From contig CALIXS010000025.1 of assembly GCA_938046095.1 (NCBI GenBank), positions 1 to 64,000 of the forward strand: a stretch of 64,000 bases of DNA. Direction: 5' to 3'. Position numbers and translations under genes: made by a program. The DNA comes from an uncultured Clostridia bacterium. Its GTDB lineage: Bacteria; Bacillota; Clostridia; Peptostreptococcales; Anaerovoracaceae. The notes under the pieces are model-generated. The model saw nothing but the letters and a program-made list of their open reading frames with translations. It was not told the origin of the DNA and ran no database searches. Below are positions 34,230 to 42,714 of this stretch, piece by piece. How positions within the stretch are numbered: position 1 is the first letter of the stretch; the number at the start of each line of letters is the position of its first letter.

Positions 34230-34255
34230 AGACAGGCTTTACCGCCTGTCTTTTT
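34230..34255 (+). terminator. Intrinsic terminator after yqeY
   Basis: AGACAGGC (34230-34237), loop TTTACC, GCCTGTCT (34244-34251), followed by TTTT. The loop bases also form the apparent -35 box of the next promoter. Confidence 0.85.
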
Positions 34256-34266
34256 CGTTCTATAAT
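34238..34266 (+). promoter_or_regulatory. Promoter of the phoH-recO operon, -35 inside the terminator loop
   Basis: TTTACC (34238-34243) is 17 bases from a perfect TATAAT (34261-34266). The start would lie near 34273, about 33 bases before the phoH start codon. Confidence 0.55.
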
Positions 34267-34305
34267 AAACATGGTAAAGCCATAAAGCTTTTTACGGAGG
34301 ATGCA

Positions 34306-35292
34306 TTGGAAAATACCGCGGGAGGATTCAAACGAATAACGATAGATGACAGCATAGACAGGGCCGAACTGTTCGGAAATATGGACTCTAATCTCGAGCT
34401 TATAGGTAAAGCCGCAGGAGTTGAGATATTTCAGCGGGACAACGATCTTTTAATCAGAGGCGATAATATAGCTTTAGCCGAGGGGATAATAAGCGAGCTG
34501 ACTGACGTTATCAGGAGCGGAGAGCGTCTCGATACGCAAAAGGTCAATTATATCCTCGCGCTAAAGAAGGACGGCAGGTCATACAGGGATTCCGAAATAA
34601 GCAAGGATATCATCTGTTTTACGTCAAGAGGCCGCCCGCTCAAGGCGAAGACGATAGGTCAGAAAAGCTATGTAGCGGCGATGAGATCGAGCGATGTTGT
34701 TTTCGGTATCGGACCTGCGGGGACAGGGAAGACTTATCTCGCTGTCGCCATGGCCGTTACGGCGTATAAGAATAAACAGGTCAGGAAGATAATCCTTGCG
34801 AGACCTGCCGTTGAGGCTGGTGAAAGGCTCGGCTTTCTGCCGGGAGATCTCCAGGAAAAAGTGGATCCGTATCTGCGACCTTTATATGATGCTCTTTATG
34901 ATGTGCTCGGGCGTGAAAATACTCTCAGACTTAAAGAAAAAGAAGAGATCGAGGTCGTACCGCTTGCATACATGAGGGGCAGAACGCTCGACGATGCCTT
35001 TGTTATCCTCGACGAAGCTCAGAATACGACGGGAGAGCAGATGAAAATGTTCCTGACGAGGATGGGCTTCGGCTCAAGGGTGGTAGTTACAGGGGACGTG
35101 ACGCAGATAGATCTGCCGCGCGGCAAGAGGAGCGGACTTGTCGAGGCGCAGAGAATACTCGCAGACGTTCAGGGCATAAGATTTTGTTGTCTTAAAGACG
35201 TGGACGTCATAAGGCACGAGATGGTAAAACGCATAATAGGAGCTTACGACCGCTATTACAAAAAGCATCCCGGGGAGCTCGGTGAAGACTGA
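34306..35292 (+). CDS. PhoH-family ATPase (PhoH-like)
   Basis: A 328-residue protein starting TTG 34306, six bases after ACGGAGG. Residues ~30-110 form a KH-like RNA-contact region. The PhoH ATPase domain has Walker A G-P-A-G-T-G-K-T near 138-145, then A-R-P-A-V-E-A-G-E-R-L-G-F-L-P-G-D and Walker B F-V-I-L-D-E-A-Q-N. PhoH proteins are thought to be RNA-acting ATPases; in Firmicutes they are almost always next to ybeY, as here. The stop overlaps the ybeY ATG. Confidence 0.93.
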   Translation: MENTAGGFKRITIDDSIDRAELFGNMDSNLELIGKAAGVEIFQRDNDLLIRGDNIALAEGIISELTDVIRSGERLDTQKVNYILALKKDGRSYRDSEISKDIICFTSRGRPLKAKTIGQKSYVAAMRSSDVVFGIGPAGTGKTYLAVAMAVTAYKNKQVRKIILARPAVEAGERLGFLPGDLQEKVDPYLRPLYDALYDVLGRENTLRLKEKEEIEVVPLAYMRGRTLDDAFVILDEAQNTTGEQMKMFLTRMGFGSRVVVTGDVTQIDLPRGKRSGLVEAQRILADVQGIRFCCLKDVDVIRHEMVKRIIGAYDRYYKKHPGELGED

Positions 35293-35747
35293 TGATGATA
35301 TATTTCGAAGACGAAGATGTGATATCCTCCGAAATGCTTGACATGATGAAAAAGGCGGCGCTCGCATGTCTGCTGCAGGAGGGTATAGACACAGACCGCA
35401 CGGAGCTTTCGGTGACATTCGTATCAAAGGAAAAAATACGTGATCTTAATCGCAGCTACCGCGGAGCGGACTCCGTAACGGATGTGCTGTCGTTCCCTCA
35501 GTATAAATCGGTCAAAGCTTTTCCGCAGGCGGGGACGATCGTACTCGGCGACGTCGTGATATGCCGTGAAAGAGCACAGGAGCAGGCGGAAGAGTTCGGC
35601 CATTCGTACGAACGCGAGATAATATATCTGTTCACACACAGCGTCCTTCATTTGCTCGGATACGATCATATGGAAGATGCCGGGAAAAAAAATATGAGGG
35701 CAAAAGAGGAAGCTGTTATGACTTGGATCGGACTGCCGAGATTGTAG
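35292..35747 (+). CDS. ybeY: Endoribonuclease/rRNA maturation factor YbeY
   Basis: A 151-residue metalloprotein with the zinc motif H-S-V-L-H-L-L-G-Y-D-H near residue 117, preceded by the D-V-L-S-F-P substrate strand. YbeY processes 16S rRNA 3' ends and takes part in ribosome quality control. It overlaps phoH by one base. GGAGC near the end of phoH may serve as ribosome-binding site. Confidence 0.95.
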   Translation: MMIYFEDEDVISSEMLDMMKKAALACLLQEGIDTDRTELSVTFVSKEKIRDLNRSYRGADSVTDVLSFPQYKSVKAFPQAGTIVLGDVVICRERAQEQAEEFGHSYEREIIYLFTHSVLHLLGYDHMEDAGKKNMRAKEEAVMTWIGLPRL

Positions 35748-35758
35748 TGAGGTCGACT

Positions 35759-36139
35759 ATGACGGAAAAAGAATTGTTTATGATGGCGAAGGAGGCCTGT
35801 CACAAGGCATATGCGCCGTTTTCGGGGTTCAGGGTAGGTGCGGCTCTGCTCACATCTGATGGAGAAGTATTTACGGGTGCAAACGTCGAAAATTCGTCGT
35901 ACGGGGGGACAATCTGCGCCGAAAGGTGCGCATGCGTCAAGGCCGTTTCGGAGGGATATCTCGGATTTTCCGCAATCGCGATAGCGTCGGATGAGGGAAT
36001 GGTTATGCCGTGCGGTATATGCAGGCAGTTTTTGTATGAGTTTGCGCCGGAGCTTACGGTTATAGTCGGTGAAAACGAGGATCGGCTTCAATTATATGCG
36101 CTTTCGGAGCTTTTTCCGGGAGGGTTCAGGCTGAGATGA
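35759..36139 (+). CDS. cdd: Cytidine deaminase
   Basis: ATG 35759 follows TGAGGT, giving a 126-residue protein of standard Cdd length; a TTG at 35723 inside ybeY would add 12 foreign residues. The zinc site is C-A-E-R-C-A (~C-A-E, catalytic glutamate) and P-C-G-I-C-R-Q (~85-91), with F-R-V-G-A-A-L-L near the start. It deaminates cytidine and deoxycytidine in pyrimidine salvage. It overlaps era by 4 bases. Confidence 0.95.
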   Translation: MTEKELFMMAKEACHKAYAPFSGFRVGAALLTSDGEVFTGANVENSSYGGTICAERCACVKAVSEGYLGFSAIAIASDEGMVMPCGICRQFLYEFAPELTVIVGENEDRLQLYALSELFPGGFRLR

Positions 36140-37038
36140 GAACAGGCTTTGCAGGGATAATCGGAAGGCCGAATGTCGGCAAATCGACACTACTTAACAG
36201 GATATTGGGCGAGAAGATAGCGATAACGACGGATAAGCCTCAGACGACGCGCAAAAAAATGCGGGGAATATATACAAAAAACGCCGGCAAAGACGAGGGT
36301 GTTCAGATAGTATTCATAGACACTCCGGGCATACATAAGGCACATAATAAGCTCGGCGGCGCTATGACGGATATGGCTGTGAATACTTTCAAGGAAGTCG
36401 ACGTAATACTTTTTCTCGTAGATAGCGCACCCGATAAAGGCAAGGGCGACAGATACATTATCGACATGATAAAGAATCTCGATAAGCCCAGGATCCTCGT
36501 GATAAATAAAATAGACAAACTTCATCCGGAGGAGTTCAAGAGAACGTACGACGCTTACGACGAAGAAGGCATTTTTGACAGGATATACGGCATATCCGCG
36601 ATAAACGGGACATATGTCGATGAGCTTATCGACGCTGTTGCGTCATTCATGGATGAGGGGCCGATGTTCTTCCCGGAGGATATGATAACAGATCATCCGG
36701 AGAAGTTTATAGTGAGCGAGATCATAAGGGAAAAGCTGATGATGTATCTCGACGAAGAGGTTCCGCACGGCATAGCTGTAGAGATAGAGAACTTCAGGGA
36801 GTGCGAGCGTGTCACGGAGATAGACGCGTGTATTTATTGCGAGCGCAGATCGCACAAAGGCATCATAATCGGCAGGCAGGGGAAGAAGTTGAAAGGTGTC
36901 GGTAAAGCGGCACGGCTTGAGATTGAAGCTCTGCTTGGAACAAAGGTGTTTCTGCAGCTTTGGGTCAAGGTGAAGGAAAACTGGCGCGATTCCGATGCCG
37001 CGATTTCCGGTTTCGGATATTCAGAGGGCAGAAAATAA
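36136..37038 (+). CDS. era: GTPase Era
   Basis: A 300-residue protein: G1 G-R-P-N-V-G-K-S-T at residues 11-19, G2 effector T, G3 D-T-P-G-I-H near 60, G4 N-K-I-D near 123, and a C-terminal KH domain with the G-R-Q-G-K-K-L-K-G-V-G loop (~245). Era binds the 3' end of 16S rRNA and checks 30S assembly. It sits between cdd and recO, the normal order in this phylum, with ATGA and TAATG overlaps on both sides. Confidence 0.97.
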   Translation: MRTGFAGIIGRPNVGKSTLLNRILGEKIAITTDKPQTTRKKMRGIYTKNAGKDEGVQIVFIDTPGIHKAHNKLGGAMTDMAVNTFKEVDVILFLVDSAPDKGKGDRYIIDMIKNLDKPRILVINKIDKLHPEEFKRTYDAYDEEGIFDRIYGISAINGTYVDELIDAVASFMDEGPMFFPEDMITDHPEKFIVSEIIREKLMMYLDEEVPHGIAVEIENFRECERVTEIDACIYCERRSHKGIIIGRQGKKLKGVGKAARLEIEALLGTKVFLQLWVKVKENWRDSDAAISGFGYSEGRK

Positions 37039-37796
37039 TGTACGTATCATCGGAGGGGATCGTTCTCAAGCAGGTAAAGACTGCGTCCGGCAGAAGGATG
37101 GTACAGATATTTACCCCGGAGTACGGTCTGATAAGCGCAGGTTCCGGGCTTAACGAAAGAAATGCGAAATCAAAATCCGCTCTCGCGATAAGACCTTTTA
37201 CATACAGCAGGTTTGAACTCTACAGAGGACGTAATTATTATGACATCAACAGCGGGGAAGTCATCAGAAGCTTTTACGAGCTCGGCGAGAATATCGACAA
37301 GTTCGTTTCCGCATCGATAGCGCTTGAGCTTACGGCAAAGTGTTTGCCTGAGGAGATGCCTCAGCCTGCGCTTTTTTCGGAGCTCAGGGAGTTTCTCGGT
37401 GAGCTCGAGAAGAGAAGTGCGTCGTTCGAGACGCTTCTTTTGGCATATGAGGTGAAGCTTCTTTCCGATCTGGGTATGATGCCGGTGCTCGACAGGTGTG
37501 CGTCGTGCGGCAGGGATGAGGAGAGCGCATTCAGCATAAGAGACGGCGGAACGGTGTGCTCGGAATGTGCCGAAAAAGCCGAGAACAAAGCCGAAGAAGT
37601 GCATAGAGCATCATTGATTTATCGCCCCGGATTTGGTATAGTAAATGTATTAAAATATTTTAACCGAAAACCTATTTCCGCTTTTCAAAAAGTGGCTCTG
37701 GACGTTGATACCGCAGAGGAACTGCAGACGATCATACGCGGATATATCGCGTACCATCTCGATGTCGGAACGCTGAAGAGCGAAAGTATGTTATAA
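37038..37796 (+). CDS. recO: DNA repair protein RecO
   Basis: ATG 37038 overlaps the era stop codon (TAATG). The 252-residue protein starts with the OB-fold of RecO (S-E-G-I-V-L-K, then Y-G-L-I-S-A-G-S). It has a helical middle and a zinc-ribbon-like C-A-S-C ... C-S-E-C pair (~156-178). RecO loads RecA on SSB-coated single strands with RecR. Length is standard for the family. Confidence 0.93.
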   Translation: MYVSSEGIVLKQVKTASGRRMVQIFTPEYGLISAGSGLNERNAKSKSALAIRPFTYSRFELYRGRNYYDINSGEVIRSFYELGENIDKFVSASIALELTAKCLPEEMPQPALFSELREFLGELEKRSASFETLLLAYEVKLLSDLGMMPVLDRCASCGRDEESAFSIRDGGTVCSECAEKAENKAEEVHRASLIYRPGFGIVNVLKYFNRKPISAFQKVALDVDTAEELQTIIRGYIAYHLDVGTLKSESML

Positions 37797-37812
37797 AACG
37801 GGAGGAAACGAC

Positions 37813-38514
37813 ATGGAGATCACATTAGAGAAGATTGAACTTGTAAGAGACCGCACGGGAGTCACCTATAAGGAAGCTAAAGAGGCTCTCGAGGCCGCGG
37901 ACGGCAATGTTGTTGATGCTATCATAGCTATCGAATCTGCCGTTGACAACGGGCGGACCGGGAGCACGAAGTGCAGGAAGGACGCGCTCGTTTCGAGACT
38001 TAAGGAGATTATCAGGAAAGGCAACGTTTCAAGGATCCTTATCACAAAGGATGGGGAAACGATCCTTAACCTTCCGCTTACAGCCGGCATATTCGGTGCG
38101 ATAATAGCACCGTGGGGGATGATTGCCGGGGTCGTAGCTTCGTTCGGATTCAAGTGCAGGATAGAGTTCGTCAGGGATGACGGAACTGTTTTCGACGTTT
38201 CCGGCAAGGCGGCGGGCGTATATGATTCAGCTAAGGAAAAGGGCGCCGACATGTATTCCGATCTCAAGGAAAAGGGCGCCGACATATATTCGGATTTCAA
38301 GGAGAAGGCGCCGGACGTATATTCCGACCTCAAGGAAAAGGGCAGTGAAGTATTCGGCAAGGCGAAGGATGTCGCCTCGAAGGCTAAGAGCAAAATCACG
38401 AGAGAAGCGGAAGATTTTTCTTTTGACGAGTTCGAAGAGTTCGCAGAAGACGTCGCGGAGGACATTGGTGACATAAAAGAGGATATCAAAGACGAAGTAA
38501 AAAAAGCAGAATAA
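37813..38514 (+). CDS. DUF4342-type protein with UBA-like start and 11-residue repeats
   Basis: A 233-residue protein. Residues 1-45 resemble the UBA/EF-Ts-N fold (V-R-D-R-T-G-V-T-Y-K-E-A-K-E-A-L, then D-A-I-I-A-I-E). Residues ~60-125 are a DUF4342-like domain with one hydrophobic hairpin (~95-120). Residues ~137-185 are four imperfect repeats of an 11-residue unit of the type Y-S-D-L-K-E-K-G-A-D-M, expected to make an amphipathic helix, and the tail is strongly acidic with a few basic residues. The hydrophobic hairpin plus amphipathic repeats suggest membrane association. Function is unknown. GGGAGG precedes the ATG. It lies between recO and glyQS, where such genes are often found in Clostridia. 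Confidence 0.75.
   Translation: MEITLEKIELVRDRTGVTYKEAKEALEAADGNVVDAIIAIESAVDNGRTGSTKCRKDALVSRLKEIIRKGNVSRILITKDGETILNLPLTAGIFGAIIAPWGMIAGVVASFGFKCRIEFVRDDGTVFDVSGKAAGVYDSAKEKGADMYSDLKEKGADIYSDFKEKAPDVYSDLKEKGSEVFGKAKDVASKAKSKITREAEDFSFDEFEEFAEDVAEDIGDIKEDIKDEVKKAE
38230..38345 (+). repeat. 33-base tandem repeats coding the 11-residue units
   Basis: Three to four imperfect copies of a 33-base unit (AAGGAAAAGGGCGCCGACAT-like start). The DNA copies are close, so they may expand or contract by slippage. Confidence 0.6.
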
Positions 38515-38553
38515 TATCAGATAATATTTCGCGGGAAGGTACAAACGGTATAT

Positions 38554-39954
38554 ATGAGCAATTCAGTTACGATGGAAAAAATAGTTGCGCTTGCTAAGAA
38601 CAGAGGATATATATATCCGGGCTCGGATATATATGGAGGCCTCGCCAATACGTGGGACTACGGTCCGCTCGGCGTAGAATTCAAAAACAACGTCAAAAAA
38701 GCGTGGTGGAAGAAGTTCGTACAGCAGTCCGTATACAACGTCGGACTTGATGCAGCTATCTTGATGAATCCTCGTACGTGGGAAGCCTCGGGCCATGTCG
38801 GAGGCTTTTCCGATCCTCTTATCGACTGCCGCGAATGCAAGGCGAGATTTCGGGCCGATAAACTCATAGAGGAGTATCAGCACGCCAACGGACTTACCGT
38901 CGAAAATGTTGACGGGTGGCCGAACGATAAGCTTGAGCGGTATATAGCCGAGCATCGGATATCGTGCCCCGAGTGCGGAAAGAGCAGTTTTACGGGCATA
39001 AGGCAGTTCAATCTCATGTTCAAGACATTTCAGGGAGTGACAGAGGATACGCAGTCTCAGCTTTATCTGCGACCGGAAACGGCACAGGGCATATTCGTAA
39101 ACTTCAAAAATGTACAGCGTACGGCGCGCAGAAAGATTCCGTTCGGTATAGCGCAGATAGGCAAATCATTCAGGAATGAGATAACGCCGGGAAATTTTAC
39201 TTTCAGAACGAGAGAGTTCGAGCAGATGGAGCTTGAGTTCTTCTGCAAACCGGGCACGGACCTCGAATGGTTCGGGTACTGGCGCAGTTATTGCGTCGAT
39301 TTTTTGAAATCACTCGGTATGAATATGACAAACGTCAGAACGAGAGAACACCAAAAAGAAGAGCTTTCTCATTACAGCAGGGCTACAACCGATATCGAAT
39401 ATCTGTTCCCGTTCGGCTGGGGAGAATTGTGGGGCATAGCCGACCGTACGGATTTCGATCTCGGCAGGCACGCGGAGTATTCGGGGCAGGATATGACATA
39501 CCTCGATCCGGATACTCAGGAAAAATATATTCCATATTGTATCGAGCCTTCGCTCGGGGCGGATCGGGTCGCATTGGCTTTTCTGATCGATGCTTACGAT
39601 GAGGAGGATATTTCCTCTCCGGACAAGCAGGATACGAGAGTCGTGCTCCGGCTGCATCCGGCGCTTGCACCTTACAAGGCTGCAGTTCTTCCCTTATCGA
39701 AAAAACTCGCGGACAGAGCGCAGCCTGTATACGAGGAGCTGTCAAAATACTTCTCCGTCGATTACGACGAGTCGGGCTCCATAGGCAAGAGATACAGGAG
39801 GGAGGACGAGATCGGCACTCCGTTCTGTATATGCGTTGACTTCGATACTGAGCAGGACGGCTGCATCACCGTAAGAGATCGCGATACAATGGAGCAGGTC
39901 AGACTGCCCATAGACAGCGTGAGACAGTACATAGAGGACAGACTCGACTTTTAG
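38554..39954 (+). CDS. glyQS: Glycyl-tRNA synthetase (single-chain, homodimeric type)
   Basis: A 466-residue class-II synthetase. Early [11 protein letters not shown] and W-D-Y-G-P-L-G elements and motif 2 (F-R-N-E-I-T-P, with R-T-R-E-F-E-Q-M-E near 221) identify the alpha2-type GlyRS. So do motif 3 G-A-D-R-V and the C-terminal anticodon-binding domain. A zinc pair C-P-E-C and C-R-E-C lies at ~90-145. Charges tRNA-Gly. No T-box leader is recognised in the short gap before it. Confidence 0.96.
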   Translation: MSNSVTMEKIVALAKNRGYIYPGSDIYGGLANTWDYGPLGVEFKNNVKKAWWKKFVQQSVYNVGLDAAILMNPRTWEASGHVGGFSDPLIDCRECKARFRADKLIEEYQHANGLTVENVDGWPNDKLERYIAEHRISCPECGKSSFTGIRQFNLMFKTFQGVTEDTQSQLYLRPETAQGIFVNFKNVQRTARRKIPFGIAQIGKSFRNEITPGNFTFRTREFEQMELEFFCKPGTDLEWFGYWRSYCVDFLKSLGMNMTNVRTREHQKEELSHYSRATTDIEYLFPFGWGELWGIADRTDFDLGRHAEYSGQDMTYLDPDTQEKYIPYCIEPSLGADRVALAFLIDAYDEEDISSPDKQDTRVVLRLHPALAPYKAAVLPLSKKLADRAQPVYEELSKYFSVDYDESGSIGKRYRREDEIGTPFCICVDFDTEQDGCITVRDRDTMEQVRLPIDSVRQYIEDRLDF

Positions 39955-40009
39955 AGAGGACGTGTCCGCGCAGCTATCCGGATTAAGGCTTTTGAAAGGA
40001 GGCCCCACA

Positions 40010-42640
40010 ATGAAAAAATTCGTCTATTCTTTTAACGAGGGATCCAAAGATATGAGAGAGCTCCTTGGCGGCAAGGGCGCAAATCTGGCAGAGATGACAA
40101 GGATCGGACTGCCGGTACCGTTCGGCTTTACAGTTTCGACAGAAGGCTGTACCGATTATTATGACAACGGAGGCGCACTGACGGACGAGATTATCTCTCA
40201 GATAAACGAAAAACTCGGGGAGCTTGAGGCCGTAACGGGTAAGAAATTCGGAGATACCGATGATCCTCTTCTCGTATCCGTACGCTCCGGATCGAGGATA
40301 TCGATGCCGGGCATGATGGACACCATTTTAAACCTCGGCCTTAACGACGAAGCGGAAAAGGGCCTTGCGAAGCTGACGAACAACGACAGATTTGCTGCCG
40401 ACAGCTTTCGCAGATTTATTCAGATGTACGGCAGCGTAGTCATGGGCATCGATATGAAGAGGTTCGACGAAGTGTTTAACGCGGTAAAGGAAAAGGCCGG
40501 CGCAAAGTATGACGTTGATCTTACGACGGACGATCTCCATGCCGCGATCGGGGAATACAAAAAAATAGTAAATTACGGAGAGAAGGGAGGATTTCCGGCT
40601 GAGCCTTCAGATCAGCTTATAGAGGCGGTAAAGGCCGTTTTCCGTTCATGGAACAACGACAGGGCTATACTCTACCGTAAGCTGAACCATATACCGGATT
40701 CGTACGGTACCGCCGTAAACGTACAGTCGATGGTATTCGGCAATATGGGAGATACATCGGGAACGGGCGTGGCGTTCACGAGAAGTCCAGTAAACGGCAA
40801 AAACGAGATATTCGGAGAGTTTTTGGTCAATGCACAGGGTGAGGATGTAGTCGCGGGCATACGAACACCTAAACCGATAGCCGAGATGGCGGTGGCGTTC
40901 CCAGAGGTATACAGCGACTTCGTAAATATAGCAGAGGTTCTCGAAAACCACTATAAGGATATGCAGGATATGGAGTTTACTGTCGAGCGCGGCAAGCTGT
41001 ATATGCTCCAGACTCGTGCGGGCAAGAGAACTGCGCTGTCGGCGGTCAGGATAGCATCCGATATGGTAGACGAAGGCCTTATAGATAAAGAGACCGCCGT
41101 GATGAGGATAGATCCCGAACAGGTCGATCAGCTCCTCCATCCTCGCTTTGACGAGCAGTCGGAAAAAGCCGCCACACTTCTCACCAGGGGGCTTCCGGCA
41201 TCGCCGGGTGCCGCATGCGGCAAAATATACTTTACGGCAGCCGAAGCGGTTGCCGCCGTCGCGAACGGTGAAAGAGCGATCCTCGTAAGAGAGGAGACGA
41301 GTCCGGAGGATCTCGCCGGAATGATCGCGGCCGAGGGCATCATGACCGCGCGCGGCGGAATGACAAGCCATGCGGCCGTAGTGGCAAGGCAGATGGGCAA
41401 ATGCTGCGTTGCAGGCTGCTCGGAGGCCGTCGTGTCGGAAGCGGACAAGACGTTCAAAGTAGGAGGCAGAACGTTCGGAGAGGGCGACTTCATATCGCTC
41501 AACGGAACGATCGGCTCTGTATATGAGGGAAAGATCGCAACTGTTGATCCCGAGCTCTCGGGTGACTTCGGAACGATTATGTCGTGGGCGGACGGCATGA
41601 GGACGCTCAAGGTACGGGCGAATGCCGATAAGCCGGCGGATGCCGTGAAAGCAGTCGAATTCGGTGCGGAGGGCATAGGTCTTTGCCGCACGGAGCATAT
41701 GTTCTTTGACGAGGAGAGGATACCGGCTATCAGAAGGATGATCGTTGCGGACACGGAAGAGGAGAGGCGCGAAGCTCTTGCAGCGCTCCTCCCTTACCAG
41801 AAAAGCGATTTTGCCGGACTCTATGAGGTGATGCAGGACAGGCCTGTAACGATAAGGCTTCTCGATCCGCCTCTTCATGAGTTTCTGCCTAAGACTGAGG
41901 AGGAGACAAGAGCGCTGTCGGCTCAGATCAATGTGCCTTATGAAAAGCTGATAAAGGCTATGACCGAGCTCCATGAGTTTAATCCGATGCTCGGGCTCAG
42001 AGGATGCCGTCTCGCGGTCATATATCCCGAGATCGCGGAAATGCAGACGAGGGCCATTATGGAGGCCGCTATTGAGGTGAAGAACAGCAAGGGTTACGAC
42101 ATAGTACCTGAGATTATGATCCCTCTTACGTGCATTGCCAAGGAAATGGAATACGTAAAGAGCATTGTCGAGAAAACGGCGCAGGAATGCAAAAAAGAAA
42201 AGAATTCCGACATAAAGTATTCGGTGGGGACGATGGTCGAAACCCCGAGAGCTGCTCTCACCGCCGATGAAATAGCGGAGAGCGCCGAGTTCTTCTCGTT
42301 CGGAACGAACGATCTTACACAGATGACCTTCGGCTTCTCGCGTGACGATACAGGTAATCTCATAAGAACTTATGTCGATAAGGGCATATTCCAGGACGAT
42401 ATATTCCGGTCTATAGACCAGACAGGCGTAGGAAAGCTCGTCGACATGGCGTGCAAACTCGGCAGGCAGACGAGGAGCGACATAAAGCTCGGAATCTGCG
42501 GCGAGCACGGCGGCGACCCGAGGAGCATAGAGTTTTGTCATAAGGTCGGGCTCAACTACGTATCCTGCTCGCCGTTCAGAGTGCCGGTAGCCAGAGTGGC
42601 TGCGGCACAGGCGGCAATAAAGGAGAAGCGGGATAACTGA
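40010..42640 (+). CDS. ppdK: Pyruvate, phosphate dikinase
   Basis: ATG 40010 follows AAAGGAGG by 7 bases. The 876-residue protein has the three PPDK domains: nucleotide-binding N-terminus (G-G-K-G-A-N-L-A-E-M near residue 20), phosphohistidine swivel domain with G-M-T-S-H-A-A-V-V-A-R (His-454), and PEP/pyruvate barrel with G-L-C-R-T-E-H-M-F and the late C-G-E-H-G-G-D-P. It interconverts PEP and pyruvate with ATP/Pi, often used in anaerobes for PPi-linked glycolysis. Length is typical. It follows glyQS by 55 bases and is closed by a hairpin. Confidence 0.97.
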   Translation: MKKFVYSFNEGSKDMRELLGGKGANLAEMTRIGLPVPFGFTVSTEGCTDYYDNGGALTDEIISQINEKLGELEAVTGKKFGDTDDPLLVSVRSGSRISMPGMMDTILNLGLNDEAEKGLAKLTNNDRFAADSFRRFIQMYGSVVMGIDMKRFDEVFNAVKEKAGAKYDVDLTTDDLHAAIGEYKKIVNYGEKGGFPAEPSDQLIEAVKAVFRSWNNDRAILYRKLNHIPDSYGTAVNVQSMVFGNMGDTSGTGVAFTRSPVNGKNEIFGEFLVNAQGEDVVAGIRTPKPIAEMAVAFPEVYSDFVNIAEVLENHYKDMQDMEFTVERGKLYMLQTRAGKRTALSAVRIASDMVDEGLIDKETAVMRIDPEQVDQLLHPRFDEQSEKAATLLTRGLPASPGAACGKIYFTAAEAVAAVANGERAILVREETSPEDLAGMIAAEGIMTARGGMTSHAAVVARQMGKCCVAGCSEAVVSEADKTFKVGGRTFGEGDFISLNGTIGSVYEGKIATVDPELSGDFGTIMSWADGMRTLKVRANADKPADAVKAVEFGAEGIGLCRTEHMFFDEERIPAIRRMIVADTEEERREALAALLPYQKSDFAGLYEVMQDRPVTIRLLDPPLHEFLPKTEEETRALSAQINVPYEKLIKAMTELHEFNPMLGLRGCRLAVIYPEIAEMQTRAIMEAAIEVKNSKGYDIVPEIMIPLTCIAKEMEYVKSIVEKTAQECKKEKNSDIKYSVGTMVETPRAALTADEIAESAEFFSFGTNDLTQMTFGFSRDDTGNLIRTYVDKGIFQDDIFRSIDQTGVGKLVDMACKLGRQTRSDIKLGICGEHGGDPRSIEFCHKVGLNYVSCSPFRVPVARVAAAQAAIKEKRDN

Positions 42641-42653
42641 AGCCGTTATAACG

Positions 42654-42685
42654 GGGCGTATCGCGATCAGGCGATACGCCCGATT
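42654..42685 (+). terminator. Hairpin terminator after ppdK
   Basis: A perfect 11-bp stem GGGCGTATCGC/GCGATACGCCC (42654-42664 with 42671-42681) with a six-base loop. The following GATTT has only a short T-run, so strength is uncertain. Confidence 0.6.
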
Positions 42686-42714
42686 TGATATTACAGAGCC
42701 CGGAGGAGGCCACG

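Noticed and set aside
40646..42541. 631-codon open frame on the minus strand across ppdK
   Set aside because: Antisense shadow of a well-conserved gene; no ribosome-binding site and composition is that of reversed codons.
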